DNA from: Nitrosomonas eutropha
GTDB lineage: Bacteria > Pseudomonadota > Gammaproteobacteria > Burkholderiales > Nitrosomonadaceae
Direction of reading: 5' to 3'
Assembly: GCF_003201195.1 (NCBI RefSeq)
Contig: NZ_QICQ01000027.1
Coordinates: 1-38,220 of the forward strand
Length of the DNA stretch: 38,220 nt
Part shown: positions 19,383-27,364 of the stretch, one piece after another
How the letters are laid out: each line of letters starts with the position of its first letter
How positions within the stretch are numbered: the first letter of the stretch is position 1
The notes under the pieces: generated by a model
Told to the model about the DNA's origin: nothing
Databases searched by the model: none
What the model saw: only the letters and a program-made list of their open reading frames with translations
Position numbers and translations under genes: made by a program

Positions 19383-19772
19383 ATGACAGATGAATGGCTT
19401 GATACAATAAACTGGTCAGTTGACGGCCTCATCCCGGTAATCGCACAGGATGAAAACGGTGGCAAGATTTTGATGGTGGCCTGGATGAACCGCGACGCGC
19501 TCAAACGTACTGTCGAAACTGGTGAAGCAGTTTACTGGTCGCGCTCCAGAAAGAAGCTGTGGCACAAAGGTGAGGAATCCGGCCATACCCAGATAGTCCA
19601 GGCAATCCATCTGGATTGTGATAAAGATGTCCTCCTCCTCAGTGTGGAACAAAAAGGGGGGATTGCTTGCCATACAGGTAGGCAAAGCTGCTTTTTCCGC
19701 CAATTGAAAAATGGGGAATGGGTAATCACAGAGCCCGTTATCAAAGACCCATCACAAATTTATACCCAATGA
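19383..19772 (+). CDS. hisI: Phosphoribosyl-AMP cyclohydrolase
   Basis: A 129-residue monofunctional HisI, which opens the adenine ring of PR-AMP. Motifs are [37 protein letters not shown], and zinc ligands in [21 protein letters not shown]. The ATG at 19383 is chosen because it places [11 protein letters not shown] at the N-terminus, as expected; an upstream in-frame ATG at 19287 would add 32 non-conserved residues. Its stop overlaps the hisE start (ATGA), so the two activities are separate but coupled here, unlike the fused HisIE of enterobacteria. Confidence 0.96.
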   Translation: MTDEWLDTINWSVDGLIPVIAQDENGGKILMVAWMNRDALKRTVETGEAVYWSRSRKKLWHKGEESGHTQIVQAIHLDCDKDVLLLSVEQKGGIACHTGRQSCFFRQLKNGEWVITEPVIKDPSQIYTQ

Positions 19773-20122
19773 CCTCCTCTTCAACGATATTACAGCGACT
19801 GACTCAGACGATTGAAGCACGCAAAAGCGCCGACCCTGCTCATTCCTACATCGCAAAACTGCTAAGCAGCAACGAAGATAAAGTGCTAAAAAAAATTGCT
19901 GAAGAAGCCGCTGAAACTATCATGGCTTGCAAGGACAATGACAGAGAACAGATTATTTATGAAACAGCGGACTTGTGGTTTCATTGCTTGATCATGCTTG
20001 CCAGGCACGACATCTCGCCGGAAGCTATACTGTCGGAACTGGAGCGAAGAGAAGGAGTATCCGGTATCGAAGAGAAATTGTCACGATCTCAAAACCAACC
20101 TGAGCCAACTAAGGCTGAATGA
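19769..20122 (+). CDS. hisE: Phosphoribosyl-ATP pyrophosphatase
   Basis: A 117-residue all-helical MazG-like pyrophosphohydrolase that acts on PR-ATP, the second step of histidine synthesis. [15 protein letters not shown] and [14 protein letters not shown] carry the acidic metal-binding residues of the family. The start at 19769 overlaps the hisI stop by four bases. The C-terminal 20 residues are charged and variable. The HIT gene starts one base after its stop codon. Confidence 0.96.
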   Translation: MTSSSTILQRLTQTIEARKSADPAHSYIAKLLSSNEDKVLKKIAEEAAETIMACKDNDREQIIYETADLWFHCLIMLARHDISPEAILSELERREGVSGIEEKLSRSQNQPEPTKAE

Positions 20123-20123
20123 T

Positions 20124-20474
20124 ATGGAAGATTGTATATTCTGCAAAATCGTACGTGGTGAAATTCCAGCCACTAAAATCCATGAAGATGATGAAACAAT
20201 AGCGTTTTATGATATTCATCCGGCAGCGCCTGTGCATTTTATGCTGATACCCAAACAACATATCGAATCATTAAATGAAGTTGACCTGAGTCATCAGCAG
20301 CTACTCGGGAAAATGCTGTGGCTAGCTCCCCGCTTGGCGGCAGACCAGGGATGTACAGATGGGTTTCGAACCATTATCAACACCGGGCGGGTAGGAGGAC
20401 AGGAAATTTTCCATCTTCATCTTCATGTTATCGGGGGGAAGGATCGCTTGCCCGCTATGATTCATCACGGCTAA
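20124..20474 (+). CDS. HIT-family nucleotide-binding protein (HinT-like)
   Basis: A 116-residue histidine triad protein with an N-terminal [12 protein letters not shown] zinc-type segment and the triad HLHLHVIGG near the C-terminus. Family members hydrolyse adenosine 5'-phosphoramidates and related nucleotides. The ATG at 20124 gives the typical N-terminus MEDCIFCKI. It lies between hisE and tatA, a very common position in betaproteobacteria, where it is probably carried along in the transcript rather than acting in histidine synthesis. Confidence 0.94.
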   Translation: MEDCIFCKIVRGEIPATKIHEDDETIAFYDIHPAAPVHFMLIPKQHIESLNEVDLSHQQLLGKMLWLAPRLAADQGCTDGFRTIINTGRVGGQEIFHLHLHVIGGKDRLPAMIHHG

Positions 20475-20493
20475 TCCGCTTAAGGAGCAAATA

Positions 20494-20727
20494 ATGGGAA
20501 GTTTTAGTATTTGGCACTGGCTGGTTGTTCTGGCGATCGTTGTGCTGGTATTTGGGACCAAAAAACTGCGCAACCTTGGCAGCGATCTGGGAGGAGCTGT
20601 CCGTGGATTCAAGGAAGGTATGAAGGGTGCTGAAGAGGAAAATACCCAGCCACCTCCTTCACACCAACAGGTAACCGGCCATTCGATCAAAAGTGAAATA
20701 GAAGAAAAAGATCAGACAAAAGTGTGA
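20494..20727 (+). CDS. tatA: Sec-independent translocase subunit TatA
   Basis: A 77-residue protein with one N-terminal membrane helix (about 3-19), the [21 protein letters not shown] hinge and amphipathic helix (20-40), and a charged tail. TatA oligomerises to form the pore for folded, twin-arginine-signal proteins. AAGGAG lies eight bases before the ATG. It is followed by tatB and tatC. Confidence 0.97.
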   Translation: MGSFSIWHWLVVLAIVVLVFGTKKLRNLGSDLGGAVRGFKEGMKGAEEENTQPPPSHQQVTGHSIKSEIEEKDQTKV

Positions 20728-20812
20728 TCTGACAATATGGCTCTGCACAATCATGGGAACAGGATTTTCCGGATAATCCCGAAGCAGCATTCAATGCTAT
20801 TCGAGCCTGCAA

Positions 20813-21205
20813 ATGTTTGATATCAGCTTCACTGAACTTATCGTCATTGGAATTGTAGCCCTTGTGGTCATCGGGCCGGAGCGATTGCCGGCGGTTGCAC
20901 GCACAGCAGGTTATTTTCTGGGGCGAGCCCGACGTTATATCGAGCAGGTAAAACGTGATCTAAATGAAGAAATGGAGCTGGACAGCCTGAGAAAACTCAG
21001 GGATTCCATGCACGAAACCGTCGATTCATTTCAGAACTCGGTGCACAGCGAAATCAACAAAATACAGGAAACAGCAGATACCCGGCCCGCAGCCGTGCCT
21101 GAAAAAGAATCTCATGCAGTTGAATCAGGGGGGAAAACCGAGCCCGAAAACACCGAGGCAGCCGCTTCATCGACCCCTAAAGAACCCCGGCAATCGGGCA
21201 GTTAG
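20813..21205 (+). CDS. tatB: Sec-independent translocase subunit TatB
   Basis: A 130-residue protein. Its membrane helix (MFDISFTELIVIGIVALVVI, 1-20) contains the TatB-typical early glutamate E8, and GPERLP (21-26) is the hinge. A long amphipathic helix follows to about residue 85, then a Pro/Glu-rich tail. TatB joins TatC in recognising twin-arginine signal peptides. It starts 85 bases after tatA and has no strong Shine-Dalgarno. Confidence 0.97.
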   Translation: MFDISFTELIVIGIVALVVIGPERLPAVARTAGYFLGRARRYIEQVKRDLNEEMELDSLRKLRDSMHETVDSFQNSVHSEINKIQETADTRPAAVPEKESHAVESGGKTEPENTEAAASSTPKEPRQSGS

Positions 21206-21295
21206 TTTTTGCAGAGATTCAACCACTGTAAGCCGCTAACAGCCTCTTTTTTATCAAGCCACTCAATTTAACCACAGGATAAACCACAGCAACAG

Positions 21296-22072
21296 ATGGA
21301 TGATGACAATACTTTTATTTCGCATCTGGCGGAATTACGTGCCCGGCTGATTCGGGCACTCCTGGTACTGTTTCTGGGTTTTCTCCCCTGTGCCTTTTTC
21401 GCGCGAGAGCTGTACAGTTTCCTGGCCTTTCCTCTGCTGGAAAAACTGCCGCAAGGCGGGCAAATGATTGCCACAGAAGTGGTAACTCCATTCTTCATCC
21501 CGATGAAAGTTGCGTTAATGGTGGCATTTCTCATCACCTTGCCACACACGCTCTATCAGGTTTGGGCATTTGTCGCACCTGGTCTGTACAGCCACGAAAA
21601 ACGCCTGTTTCTACCGCTGGTATTCATCAGCAGCCTCCTGTTCTTCACAGGCATGGCATTCGCCTACTTCGCCGTGCTACCGCTGGTATTTGAATTCATC
21701 GTCTATTTTGCGCCAGAAGGTGTCGCTGTCATGACTGACATCAGCGAATACCTCAACTTCATATTATCAATGTTCCTGGCTTTCGGCATCACATTTGAAG
21801 TACCGGTTTTCGTACTGATCCTCATCCGTACCGGTCTCGTTTCAATAGAAAAAATGAGATCCATCCGCCGCTTCGTTCTGGTTGGTGCATTTATCATCGG
21901 CGCGATTTTCACCCCACCTGATGTCATGTCGCAGATCTTGCTGGCAATTCCTCTATATCTGCTTTATGAACTGGGTATCCTCCTTGCTGCCCTGTTGATG
22001 AAACAACCCACTCGGGAATCAGTACCATCCGCTATGCAGCATCAACGTGACAATACTGGAAAAAATGAATAA
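21296..22072 (+). CDS. tatC: Sec-independent translocase subunit TatC
   Basis: A 258-residue protein with six predicted membrane helices. The N-terminal FISHLAELRARL (8-19) and the conserved LYSHEKR segment after the second helix are TatC signatures involved in signal-peptide binding. FEVPVFVLILIRTGLVS lies in helix 4 and the following loop. It is the last gene of the his-HIT-tat run, followed by the promoter of the B12 operon. The C-terminal 25 residues are hydrophilic and variable. Confidence 0.98.
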   Translation: MDDDNTFISHLAELRARLIRALLVLFLGFLPCAFFARELYSFLAFPLLEKLPQGGQMIATEVVTPFFIPMKVALMVAFLITLPHTLYQVWAFVAPGLYSHEKRLFLPLVFISSLLFFTGMAFAYFAVLPLVFEFIVYFAPEGVAVMTDISEYLNFILSMFLAFGITFEVPVFVLILIRTGLVSIEKMRSIRRFVLVGAFIIGAIFTPPDVMSQILLAIPLYLLYELGILLAALLMKQPTRESVPSAMQHQRDNTGKNE

Positions 22073-22169
22073 CAAGAACCAATTTACCAACCACATACCA
22101 ACAGCAAAATTCTCCCTGCACCACAGAAGAATTACCAGCCAGTTTCGGAACCATCCTCCCGGACCATTC

Positions 22170-22196
22170 TTGACATGGTCATAGCGCTGCTATAGT
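22170..22196 (+). promoter_or_regulatory. Sigma-70-like promoter for the btuB operon
   Basis: TTGACA (22170-22175), a perfect -35 hexamer, is followed after 15 bases by TATAGT (22191-22196), one mismatch from the -10 consensus. The spacer is two bases shorter than ideal. A transcript starting near 22203 would begin directly ahead of the cobalamin aptamer, which supports the call. Confidence 0.6.
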
Positions 22197-22208
22197 CTCC
22201 ACTCCCTT

Positions 22209-22405
22209 GCTTGAGGTGTCCCAGATGCATTTGCACGAGGGATGAAACGGGAAGCCGGTGCGCACTGGAATCAAACAATGCAATGCCGACACTGCCCCCG
22301 CAACGGTAAATGAGTCAATATTCTGCACACGCCACTGTGCCATCCGGCACGGGAAGGCGCAGAATCAGGAAATAAATCTACTCACAAGTCCGGAGACCGG
22401 CCTGA
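22209..22405 (+). promoter_or_regulatory. Cobalamin (B12) riboswitch aptamer
   Basis: The conserved core elements occur in order: TTGAGGTG (22211-22218), GATGAAACGGGAAGCCGGTG (22241-22260), AATGCCGACACTGCCCCCGC (22282-22301), AACGG with TGAG, a GCCACTG...GGGAAGGCGC arm (22331-22360), and the closing AAGTCCGGAGACCGGCCTG (22386-22404). This is the classical cobalamin riboswitch that shuts off downstream genes when adenosylcobalamin binds. It lies between a good promoter and btuB, as expected for B12 uptake genes. Confidence 0.95.
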
Positions 22406-22406
22406 A

Positions 22407-22541
22407 GCAATATCATGTTATTGCGGAGGGCAATACACGGCACCGGATCTTATTCCTGGCATTTAATTATGTCAGGTTCCCTGCTGTTTCTCCGCAATCT
22501 GTTTATAACCCGATCATCGCGCGGGTGTGCGCGGAGGAAAC
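22407..22541 (+). promoter_or_regulatory. Expression platform of the B12 riboswitch: competing helices over the btuB ribosome binding site
   Basis: Three overlapping pairings can be read. (1) GCAATA (22407-22412) with TATTGC (22419-22424), a hairpin right after the aptamer. (2) TTGCGGAG (22421-22428) with CTCCGCAA (22490-22497), 8 bp perfect. (3) GTTTCTCCGC (22486-22495) with GCGGAGGAAAC (22531-22541), ten pairs with one bulged base, which covers the btuB Shine-Dalgarno. Pairing 2 frees the ribosome site; pairing 3 hides it; pairing 1 blocks 2. This predicts translational control. Confidence 0.7.
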
Positions 22542-22542
22542 A

Positions 22543-24381
22543 ATGTCCAGAAATCATGCTTCATCTGTACTGGCTCTATGGCTGGGAATCAATCTTTCTG
22601 CCGTCTCATGGGCGGAAGAAATCAACTATCTCGAAAACCCGGTTGTCGTTACCGCTAGCCGTACTGATCAAGCCGCGGAAGATACACTTGCCTCAGTTAC
22701 CGTCATTACACGAACTGATATTGAGCGTCAGCAGGCACGTTCAGTGCAAGATCTGCTGCACGGTATCGCAGGTATCAATGTCGCCAATACCGGTGGCCCT
22801 GGAAAATTGACCACACTTTTTCTGCGAGGTACAGAATCCGACCACGTACTGGTTCTGGTTGATGGCATCAGAATGGGCTCTGCCACCTCCGGTTTTAGTG
22901 AAATCCAGAACTACCCGGTAGAGTTGATTGATCGTATTGAGATCGTCCGGGGACCACGTTCCAGCTTATACGGCCCGGAAGCGGTAGGTGGCGTCATCCA
23001 GATCTTCACACGTAAAAGCGGAAAAAAGGGATTAAAACCCACCCTCAGTTTTGGGGGGGGCAGCTATGGAACCATCAATGGCTCAGCTACTCTCTCCGGT
23101 AGCAGCGAACACGCCTGGTTTAATCTCGGCATCAGCGGATCAGACACCAATGGCTTTAATGCCTGCAAAGGTTCTTTTAGTGCGGGATGCTTCACCGTTG
23201 AACCGGACAAGGATGGCTACCGTAATATCTCCGGCTCGGCCCGTGCCGGCTACCACTTCGATAGCGGATTGGATGTCGAAGCCAGTTTTTTACACACTGA
23301 TGGACATTACGAATACGACGGCGGCTTTATCAACCGAACCAAACTGGCACAACAGATGTTCGGAGGAACTGCGCGTTATTCGCCTTTTGAGCCTTGGCGC
23401 ATCACCTTAACAATGGGGCGCAGTAATGAAGATTCCGATAATTTCAAGGAGAAAATGTTCATGACGCGCTACCACGCCCGGCGCGATACGATCTCCTGGC
23501 AAAATGATATCACTGTAACCCCGAATCAGCTTTTGACCATCGGCACAGATTATCTGTATGATCATGTCAACAGCACGGAAAAATTCACCACTACCTCACG
23601 CTATAACTGGGGCGTATTTGCACAACACCAGATTTCACTCGCAGCGCACAAACTGCAGCTTTCTTTACGTCATGATGACAATCAGCAATTCGGCAGCCAG
23701 GTAACCGGTGGTGCTTCCTGGGGCTATTCACTGACTGAACGGGTCAGGCTGACTGCTGGCTTCGGTAGCGCGTTTAAAGCCCCTACCTTCAATGAACTGT
23801 ATTTCCCTGGATTTGGCAACCCTCATCTCAAGCCGGAGGATGCCCACACGGTAGAACTGGGTGCAACTGGCCGGTTCGACCGAGGTAATTGGTCACTCAA
23901 CCTGTATGAAACCTGGATTGATAACCTGATCTCATATAATGCGGCAACATTCGCTCCAGATAATATAGACAAAGCGCGCATACAAGGATTGGAAGCTATC
24001 CTCAACACTGAAATCAAAGGCTGGCTGATTCAAACCAACCTCACTTTTCTCAATCCAGAAAATCGCTCCAAAGGTGCTAATCGAGGCAATATCCTACCAC
24101 GACGCAGCAAACAGGCCTTCCGGATTGATGCCAGTCGCCAGCTTGGTAATTTTGTGGTGGGGGCACTGTTTCTTGCGGAAGCCAATCGTTACGATGATCT
24201 GGCAAATAAGCAGCAGCTGGATGATTACGTCAAAGTCGATTTACGGGCAGAATATCTGATCAATTCACAGTGGCGCATACAAGGACGAGTTGAAAACCTG
24301 TTTGACAAGGACTATGAAACCGCTGCATTCTTCAACCAACCCGGGCGCAGCTTCTTTGCTACCCTGCGCTATCAACCATAG
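22543..24381 (+). CDS. btuB: TonB-dependent vitamin B12 receptor
   Basis: A 612-residue outer-membrane receptor. A signal peptide ends near residue 24 (VSWA). The TonB box region is NPVVVTAS (32-39). The plug domain (about 50-155) contains VQDLLHGIAGINV, FLRGTESDHVLVLVDG and RIEIVRGPRSSLYG, and a 22-strand barrel region ends in GRSFFATLRYQP. Cobalamin is the inferred substrate because of the B12 riboswitch upstream and cobO downstream, plus BtuB-like plug residues. The ATG at 22543 is chosen over longer in-frame starts because those would be translated from inside the riboswitch, and GGAGGAAAC lies directly before this ATG. Confidence 0.95.
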   Translation: MSRNHASSVLALWLGINLSAVSWAEEINYLENPVVVTASRTDQAAEDTLASVTVITRTDIERQQARSVQDLLHGIAGINVANTGGPGKLTTLFLRGTESDHVLVLVDGIRMGSATSGFSEIQNYPVELIDRIEIVRGPRSSLYGPEAVGGVIQIFTRKSGKKGLKPTLSFGGGSYGTINGSATLSGSSEHAWFNLGISGSDTNGFNACKGSFSAGCFTVEPDKDGYRNISGSARAGYHFDSGLDVEASFLHTDGHYEYDGGFINRTKLAQQMFGGTARYSPFEPWRITLTMGRSNEDSDNFKEKMFMTRYHARRDTISWQNDITVTPNQLLTIGTDYLYDHVNSTEKFTTTSRYNWGVFAQHQISLAAHKLQLSLRHDDNQQFGSQVTGGASWGYSLTERVRLTAGFGSAFKAPTFNELYFPGFGNPHLKPEDAHTVELGATGRFDRGNWSLNLYETWIDNLISYNAATFAPDNIDKARIQGLEAILNTEIKGWLIQTNLTFLNPENRSKGANRGNILPRRSKQAFRIDASRQLGNFVVGALFLAEANRYDDLANKQQLDDYVKVDLRAEYLINSQWRIQGRVENLFDKDYETAAFFNQPGRSFFATLRYQP

Positions 24382-24390
24382 GATAAAACC

Positions 24391-24981
24391 ATGAAGCCAT
24401 TACCATTACACTATCAATACCTGATCGGGTTCATCCTGATCGCCCTGATGATTGCCACCCGCGAATATCACTTCGCCTCATTGCACAGCCTGCCAGGAGC
24501 TTCCTGGGCCGTCTTCTTTCTGGCCGGCCTCTATCTTCGTTCAAGCTGGTCATTACCTGGTTTTCTCGCATTAACCTGGATACTCGACTCTTCAGCTTAC
24601 TTCACTGTTGCAGAAAGCGAATTCTGTCTGACTACAGCCTACGCCTTCCTGCTGCCTGCCTATAGCGCCCTCTGGGCTGCTGGTCGCTGGTTTGCTACAC
24701 ACTATCAATTCTCATGGCGGGCATGGATGCCACTATCCTTCAGCCTTCTGATCGGTGCAATGCTATGTGAATTATTCTCCAGTGGCGGATTCTATTTCTT
24801 CTCCGGTCAGTTTACAGAAACCAATTTTGCTGAATTCTGGCAGCGTGAACTGTACTATTTCCCGCTTTATCTCCAGTCTTTACTGTTTTACGTCAGCATG
24901 GCAGCAGCAATACACATCCCTCTTGCGTTGATCCATCAATCGCGTTACCCCCGGAATAATGCAATCAGCCAATACCAATAA
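24391..24981 (+). CDS. BtuN-like putative cobalamin transport membrane protein
   Basis: A 196-residue integral membrane protein with about five to six hydrophobic segments (about 10-23, 38-50, 55-68, 80-97, 115-130 and 158-180). Between the third and fourth helices, ESEFCLTTAYAFLLPAYSALW has a cysteine and the pattern seen in uncharacterised proteins next to btuB and cobO, called BtuN in comparative-genomic work. It may be an inner-membrane component for B12 entry, but there is no direct proof. It begins nine bases after btuB, and its stop overlaps the cobO start (TAATG), so it shares the B12 riboswitch. The related BtuM family is an alternative assignment. Confidence 0.6.
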   Translation: MKPLPLHYQYLIGFILIALMIATREYHFASLHSLPGASWAVFFLAGLYLRSSWSLPGFLALTWILDSSAYFTVAESEFCLTTAYAFLLPAYSALWAAGRWFATHYQFSWRAWMPLSFSLLIGAMLCELFSSGGFYFFSGQFTETNFAEFWQRELYYFPLYLQSLLFYVSMAAAIHIPLALIHQSRYPRNNAISQYQ

Positions 24982-25589
24982 TGAACGCTGAAGCAGATCG
25001 GGCGCAGCGCCACCGTGCCCGAATGCAACGCCAAAAGACAGTTGTCGATGCCGCGATTGCCCGTGCTGATAAAAGTAAAGGCTTGCTGCTGGTATTGACC
25101 GGCAACGGCAAGGGTAAATCAAGCTCCGCTTTCGGCATGGCTGCCCGCGCACTGGGTCATAGTATGCGCGTTGGCGTCGCGCAGTTCATCAAGGGGCGCT
25201 CCGACACCGGCGAAGAAGCTTTCTTCCAACAGCAGAAAAATATCATCTGGCATGTGCTGGGGGAAGGCTTTACCTGGGATACACAAGATCTTGAACGCGA
25301 CAAGGAAACTGCCAGACGTGGATGGGCAGTTGTACAAACCATGCTGCATGATCCCTCCATTGACCTGCTGATACTGGATGAGCTCACCTACCCGCTCAAG
25401 TTTGGCTGGCTGGACATCAATACCGTATTAGCTGATCTGCAGAACCGCCCGGCGATGCAGCATGTTGTCATTACCGGCCGTGCCGCACCGGATGCTTTAT
25501 GCCAGACAGCCGATACCGTCACCGAAATGCGTGATATCAAACACGCCTTCCAGTCTGGGATCCAGGCACAAATAGGGATTGATTACTGA
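24981..25589 (+). CDS. cobO: Cob(I)yrinic acid a,c-diamide adenosyltransferase (CobO/BtuR/CobA type)
   Basis: A 202-residue P-loop enzyme that adds the 5'-deoxyadenosyl group of ATP to reduced corrinoid, making adenosylcobalamin or its precursors. The P-loop is GNGKGKSSSA (41-50). VAQFIKG, the DLLILDELTYPLKFG Walker B-like segment, and VVITGRAAPDALCQTADTVTEMR are diagnostic. The N-terminal 30 residues are charged and bind over the corrinoid in characterised homologues. It is the last gene of btuB-btuN-cobO. No cobalamin ring-synthesis genes are present, which suits salvage of imported corrinoid. Confidence 0.95.
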   Translation: MNAEADRAQRHRARMQRQKTVVDAAIARADKSKGLLLVLTGNGKGKSSSAFGMAARALGHSMRVGVAQFIKGRSDTGEEAFFQQQKNIIWHVLGEGFTWDTQDLERDKETARRGWAVVQTMLHDPSIDLLILDELTYPLKFGWLDINTVLADLQNRPAMQHVVITGRAAPDALCQTADTVTEMRDIKHAFQSGIQAQIGIDY

Positions 25590-25616
25590 CAACGCCACTC
25601 CGGAAGCTTGTCAGTA
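25584..25616 (+). other. Inverted repeat at the end of the B12 operon
   Basis: TACTGACAA (25584-25592) and TTGTCAGTA (25608-25616) are exact complements around a 15-base loop, and the left arm includes the cobO stop codon. No T-run follows, so it is at best a weak terminator or a 3' stabilising stem. Confidence 0.35.
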
Positions 25617-26092
25617 GAAGAAACCTTACAACTGCCCAGGATCCATCAGTAAAACGCTGATTTATCCGCCACTAAGAGGCCTGCAAGGCTGTAGCATCCA
25701 GAATCTATTGATTTTGAAAAGCCTCTGGAGGCTCATCACGTTCGCAGTTATGGTTTCAATAACGCTTATTGATTTGATCAATATCCTCTTAAATAATAAA
25801 ATTTTTGTCCAGAATACATAAAAACAGTAAAATTTCCAGGATATATACACGTCAGGCTGTTTAACGATACAAATGGTATATAGAGAAAAGACAAGTACAA
25901 AACGATATTGCAACAGGCTATCGATCATCATGAAGTGGCCGAACATATCGGTATGTCACATGAGACGATATTGCAGAAACTGGAAAATATGGCAGTGTAG
26001 TTTCGCACGCAGTACGATCTGAACAGAAACTCAACTACATGTAAACACTCCCATAGAACACACATGAATTCCTGGAATCATTGAAAATAATC
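25617..26092. other. A/T-rich gene-poor stretch with a short helix-turn-helix-like open frame
   Basis: No complete gene is seen. One short plus-strand frame (25884-26000, no ATG; TTG at 25908) reads LQQAIDHHEVAEHIGMSHET and then ILQKLENMAV and stop. The VAEHIGMSHETILQKL part fits a helix-turn-helix spacing, so it may be the C-terminal scrap of a regulator. The family is not identified. The rest is A/T-rich with no recognisable sites. Confidence 0.3.
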
Positions 26093-26431
26093 ATGCTTAA
26101 ACTTATACGAGATAAAGGGCCGAAAGAGACGATAAATACGCTCATAGTCGCTGAAAAAGCCAGAATCAATCATCAAGATATTGAAGAACTGCTACTGAAG
26201 TATCAAAGAAGCTACCCGGAAGACGCCACCAGAAGCATAACAGAGGTTACGAATCCAACTCAGGAGAAGCATGAAGGCCTGAGAGTGTTCGTAATCCAGA
26301 CACGGATAGCGCTTATGCTGGCAAATTCCTACGGACTTGAAGCGTATCAGACTTTAAAAACGTTTATGGAGAGGCAAGGTTACAAGACGCAGCTTGACTC
26401 CATGTCCGTGGTAACAGAACAGAAAGACTAA
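26093..26431 (+). CDS. Hypothetical protein, unrecognised
   Basis: A 112-residue, mostly helical, charged protein (MLKLIRDKGPKETINTL at the start, ending SVVTEQKD). No signal peptide, membrane segment or known motif is visible. The ATG at 26093 is used; a TTG at 26081 would add four residues. Neither has a good ribosome binding site. It sits in a scar region between cobO and decayed transposases, so it may be a horizontally acquired orphan or a remnant. Composition looks A/T-richer than its neighbours. Confidence 0.4.
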   Translation: MLKLIRDKGPKETINTLIVAEKARINHQDIEELLLKYQRSYPEDATRSITEVTNPTQEKHEGLRVFVIQTRIALMLANSYGLEAYQTLKTFMERQGYKTQLDSMSVVTEQKD

Positions 26432-26478
26432 ATCCCAATATCAAATAGCCGCTTTTTTCCCCTTGTGTCAGGCTAGTT

Positions 26479-26699
26479 GTCGCAAGCGTTGATTCTGTTG
26501 TGGTGCTGGCGCAACACTATGCGTCACCGAACAGACGACCTGAAAATGGAAGCATCGCGACGTTTTTACCGATCGATCACACACGCCACACCGGCTGCAG
26601 ACTACGCTTACACCAGCACAAGAAGCCATTGCGATTTATCTGCATCGCTCACTGCTGCTGCCTTTGGATGATCTGCTGGCCATCACCCGTGAATTTTTG
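26479..26699 (+). pseudogene. IS481-family-like transposase, decayed N-terminal part
   Basis: Joining frames gives VASVDSVVVLAQHY, then (after a one-base shift near 26520) CVTEQTT, an in-frame TGA at 26541-26543, then KWKHRDVFTDRSHTPHRL, QTTLTPAQEAIAIYLHRS and LLLPLDDLLAITREFL. This is the N-terminal helix-turn-helix and LLPLDDLLxxTREF linker typical of IS481-like DDE transposases. The catalytic half is missing. A frameshift, a stop and the truncation show it is dead. It runs into an IS1595-like fragment on the other strand. Confidence 0.75.
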
Positions 26700-26716
26700 T
26701 GTCGAGTGCCGACAGG

Positions 26717-26990
26717 CCCGGTCTTGGCTTGGCTGATCAGATAAATTGCCAGGAACCAGATGCTTAGCGACAAGTGGGGGCTTTGGAACAAGGCGCCTAC
26801 AATCAGAGATTGTCTGCAGACGGCAGCGCTTGCTTGCATTGGAAGTTCTTGTATTTTCCTGCCTTAAGCAAGTAGTAATTTGCGTTGCCGCAGCCTGGGC
26901 AGCTAAATTCTTACGGCCAACGAGATACTTCCAATACATCCGCACATTGCTCATCCGTGCCAAACTGTGTAAGAAATCAAGTAAAGACAA
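26717..26990 (-). pseudogene. IS1595-family-like transposase, decayed N-terminal part
   Basis: Read on the minus strand across frames: SLLDFLH, then FGTDEQCADVLEVSRWP, an in-frame TAA, EFSCPGCGNANYYLLKAGKY with FQCKQ, then after further shifts SLIVGALFQSPHLSLSIWF and LAIYLISQAKTG. This is the zinc-ribbon N-terminus (CPGCG...FQC) followed by the xxWFLAIYLIxQAKTG segment of IS1595 transposases. At least two frameshifts and one stop are needed, and the catalytic part is absent. It faces the IS481-like fragment; both are cut near 26700-26716. Confidence 0.75.
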
Positions 26991-27364
26991 GCCTACTTAA
27001 AATTGAATACAGTTCATGGCCATGATAATTCCTCTTTGATAGGTTTGTTTGGGCCGCTATGCGCCTTATCATAGAAAAAATCGGGTCTGGCTGAACAATC
27101 TTTCTAATCAGGTAAAGTTATGATGTATGGGATTGTAACGAAGAAAAATTACAGTAATTGCTATAGATCTCAAGTTTCACGGAATATATAAATTCCAGGC
27201 ACAAAGATCGGGTATTTATTCACTGGTACTTGTCGCATGCGACAATATGTCACATTGTTTATTCCAATGGCTTATTTGATACTTGGTACCCAGGCTACGC
27301 AAGACAGGAAGTTTCCGAGCATAGCCTCTTTTACCAATCACTCAAATATTAAGAAAAAATTTAG
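26991..27364 (+). promoter_or_regulatory. Upstream region of the PEP-CTERM gene
   Basis: 374 bases without a gene. The notable element is the 16-bp palindrome at 27230-27245 (listed separately). No clear -35/-10 pair stands out. The sequence TTGGTACC...CTACGCA near 27283-27302 resembles a sigma-54 site, but the GG-GC spacing is two bases too long. The 5' part (up to about 27020) may still be IS1595-like flank. Confidence 0.4.
27230..27245. promoter_or_regulatory. 16-bp perfect palindrome, candidate operator
   Basis: TTGTCGCATGCGACAA is self-complementary over all 16 bases. It lies 120 bases upstream of the PEP-CTERM gene start, in an otherwise A/T-rich stretch, at a distance typical of an activator site. 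The binding protein is unknown. Confidence 0.5.

Noticed and set aside
22258..22542. 95-residue in-frame N-terminal extension of btuB
   Set aside because: It would be translated from inside the cobalamin aptamer; the ATG at 22543 has a strong ribosome site and a proper signal peptide.
26500..26736. 78-residue plus-strand open frame
   Set aside because: It is an out-of-frame shadow of the decayed IS481-like transposase.
26649..26990. 113-residue minus-strand open frame as a gene
   Set aside because: Frame-joined translation shows it to be part of a frameshifted IS1595-like transposase relic; the start would be TTG.
27283..27302. Sigma-54 promoter upstream of the PEP-CTERM gene
   Set aside because: The GG and GC elements are separated by 12 rather than 10 bases, so the site does not fit.
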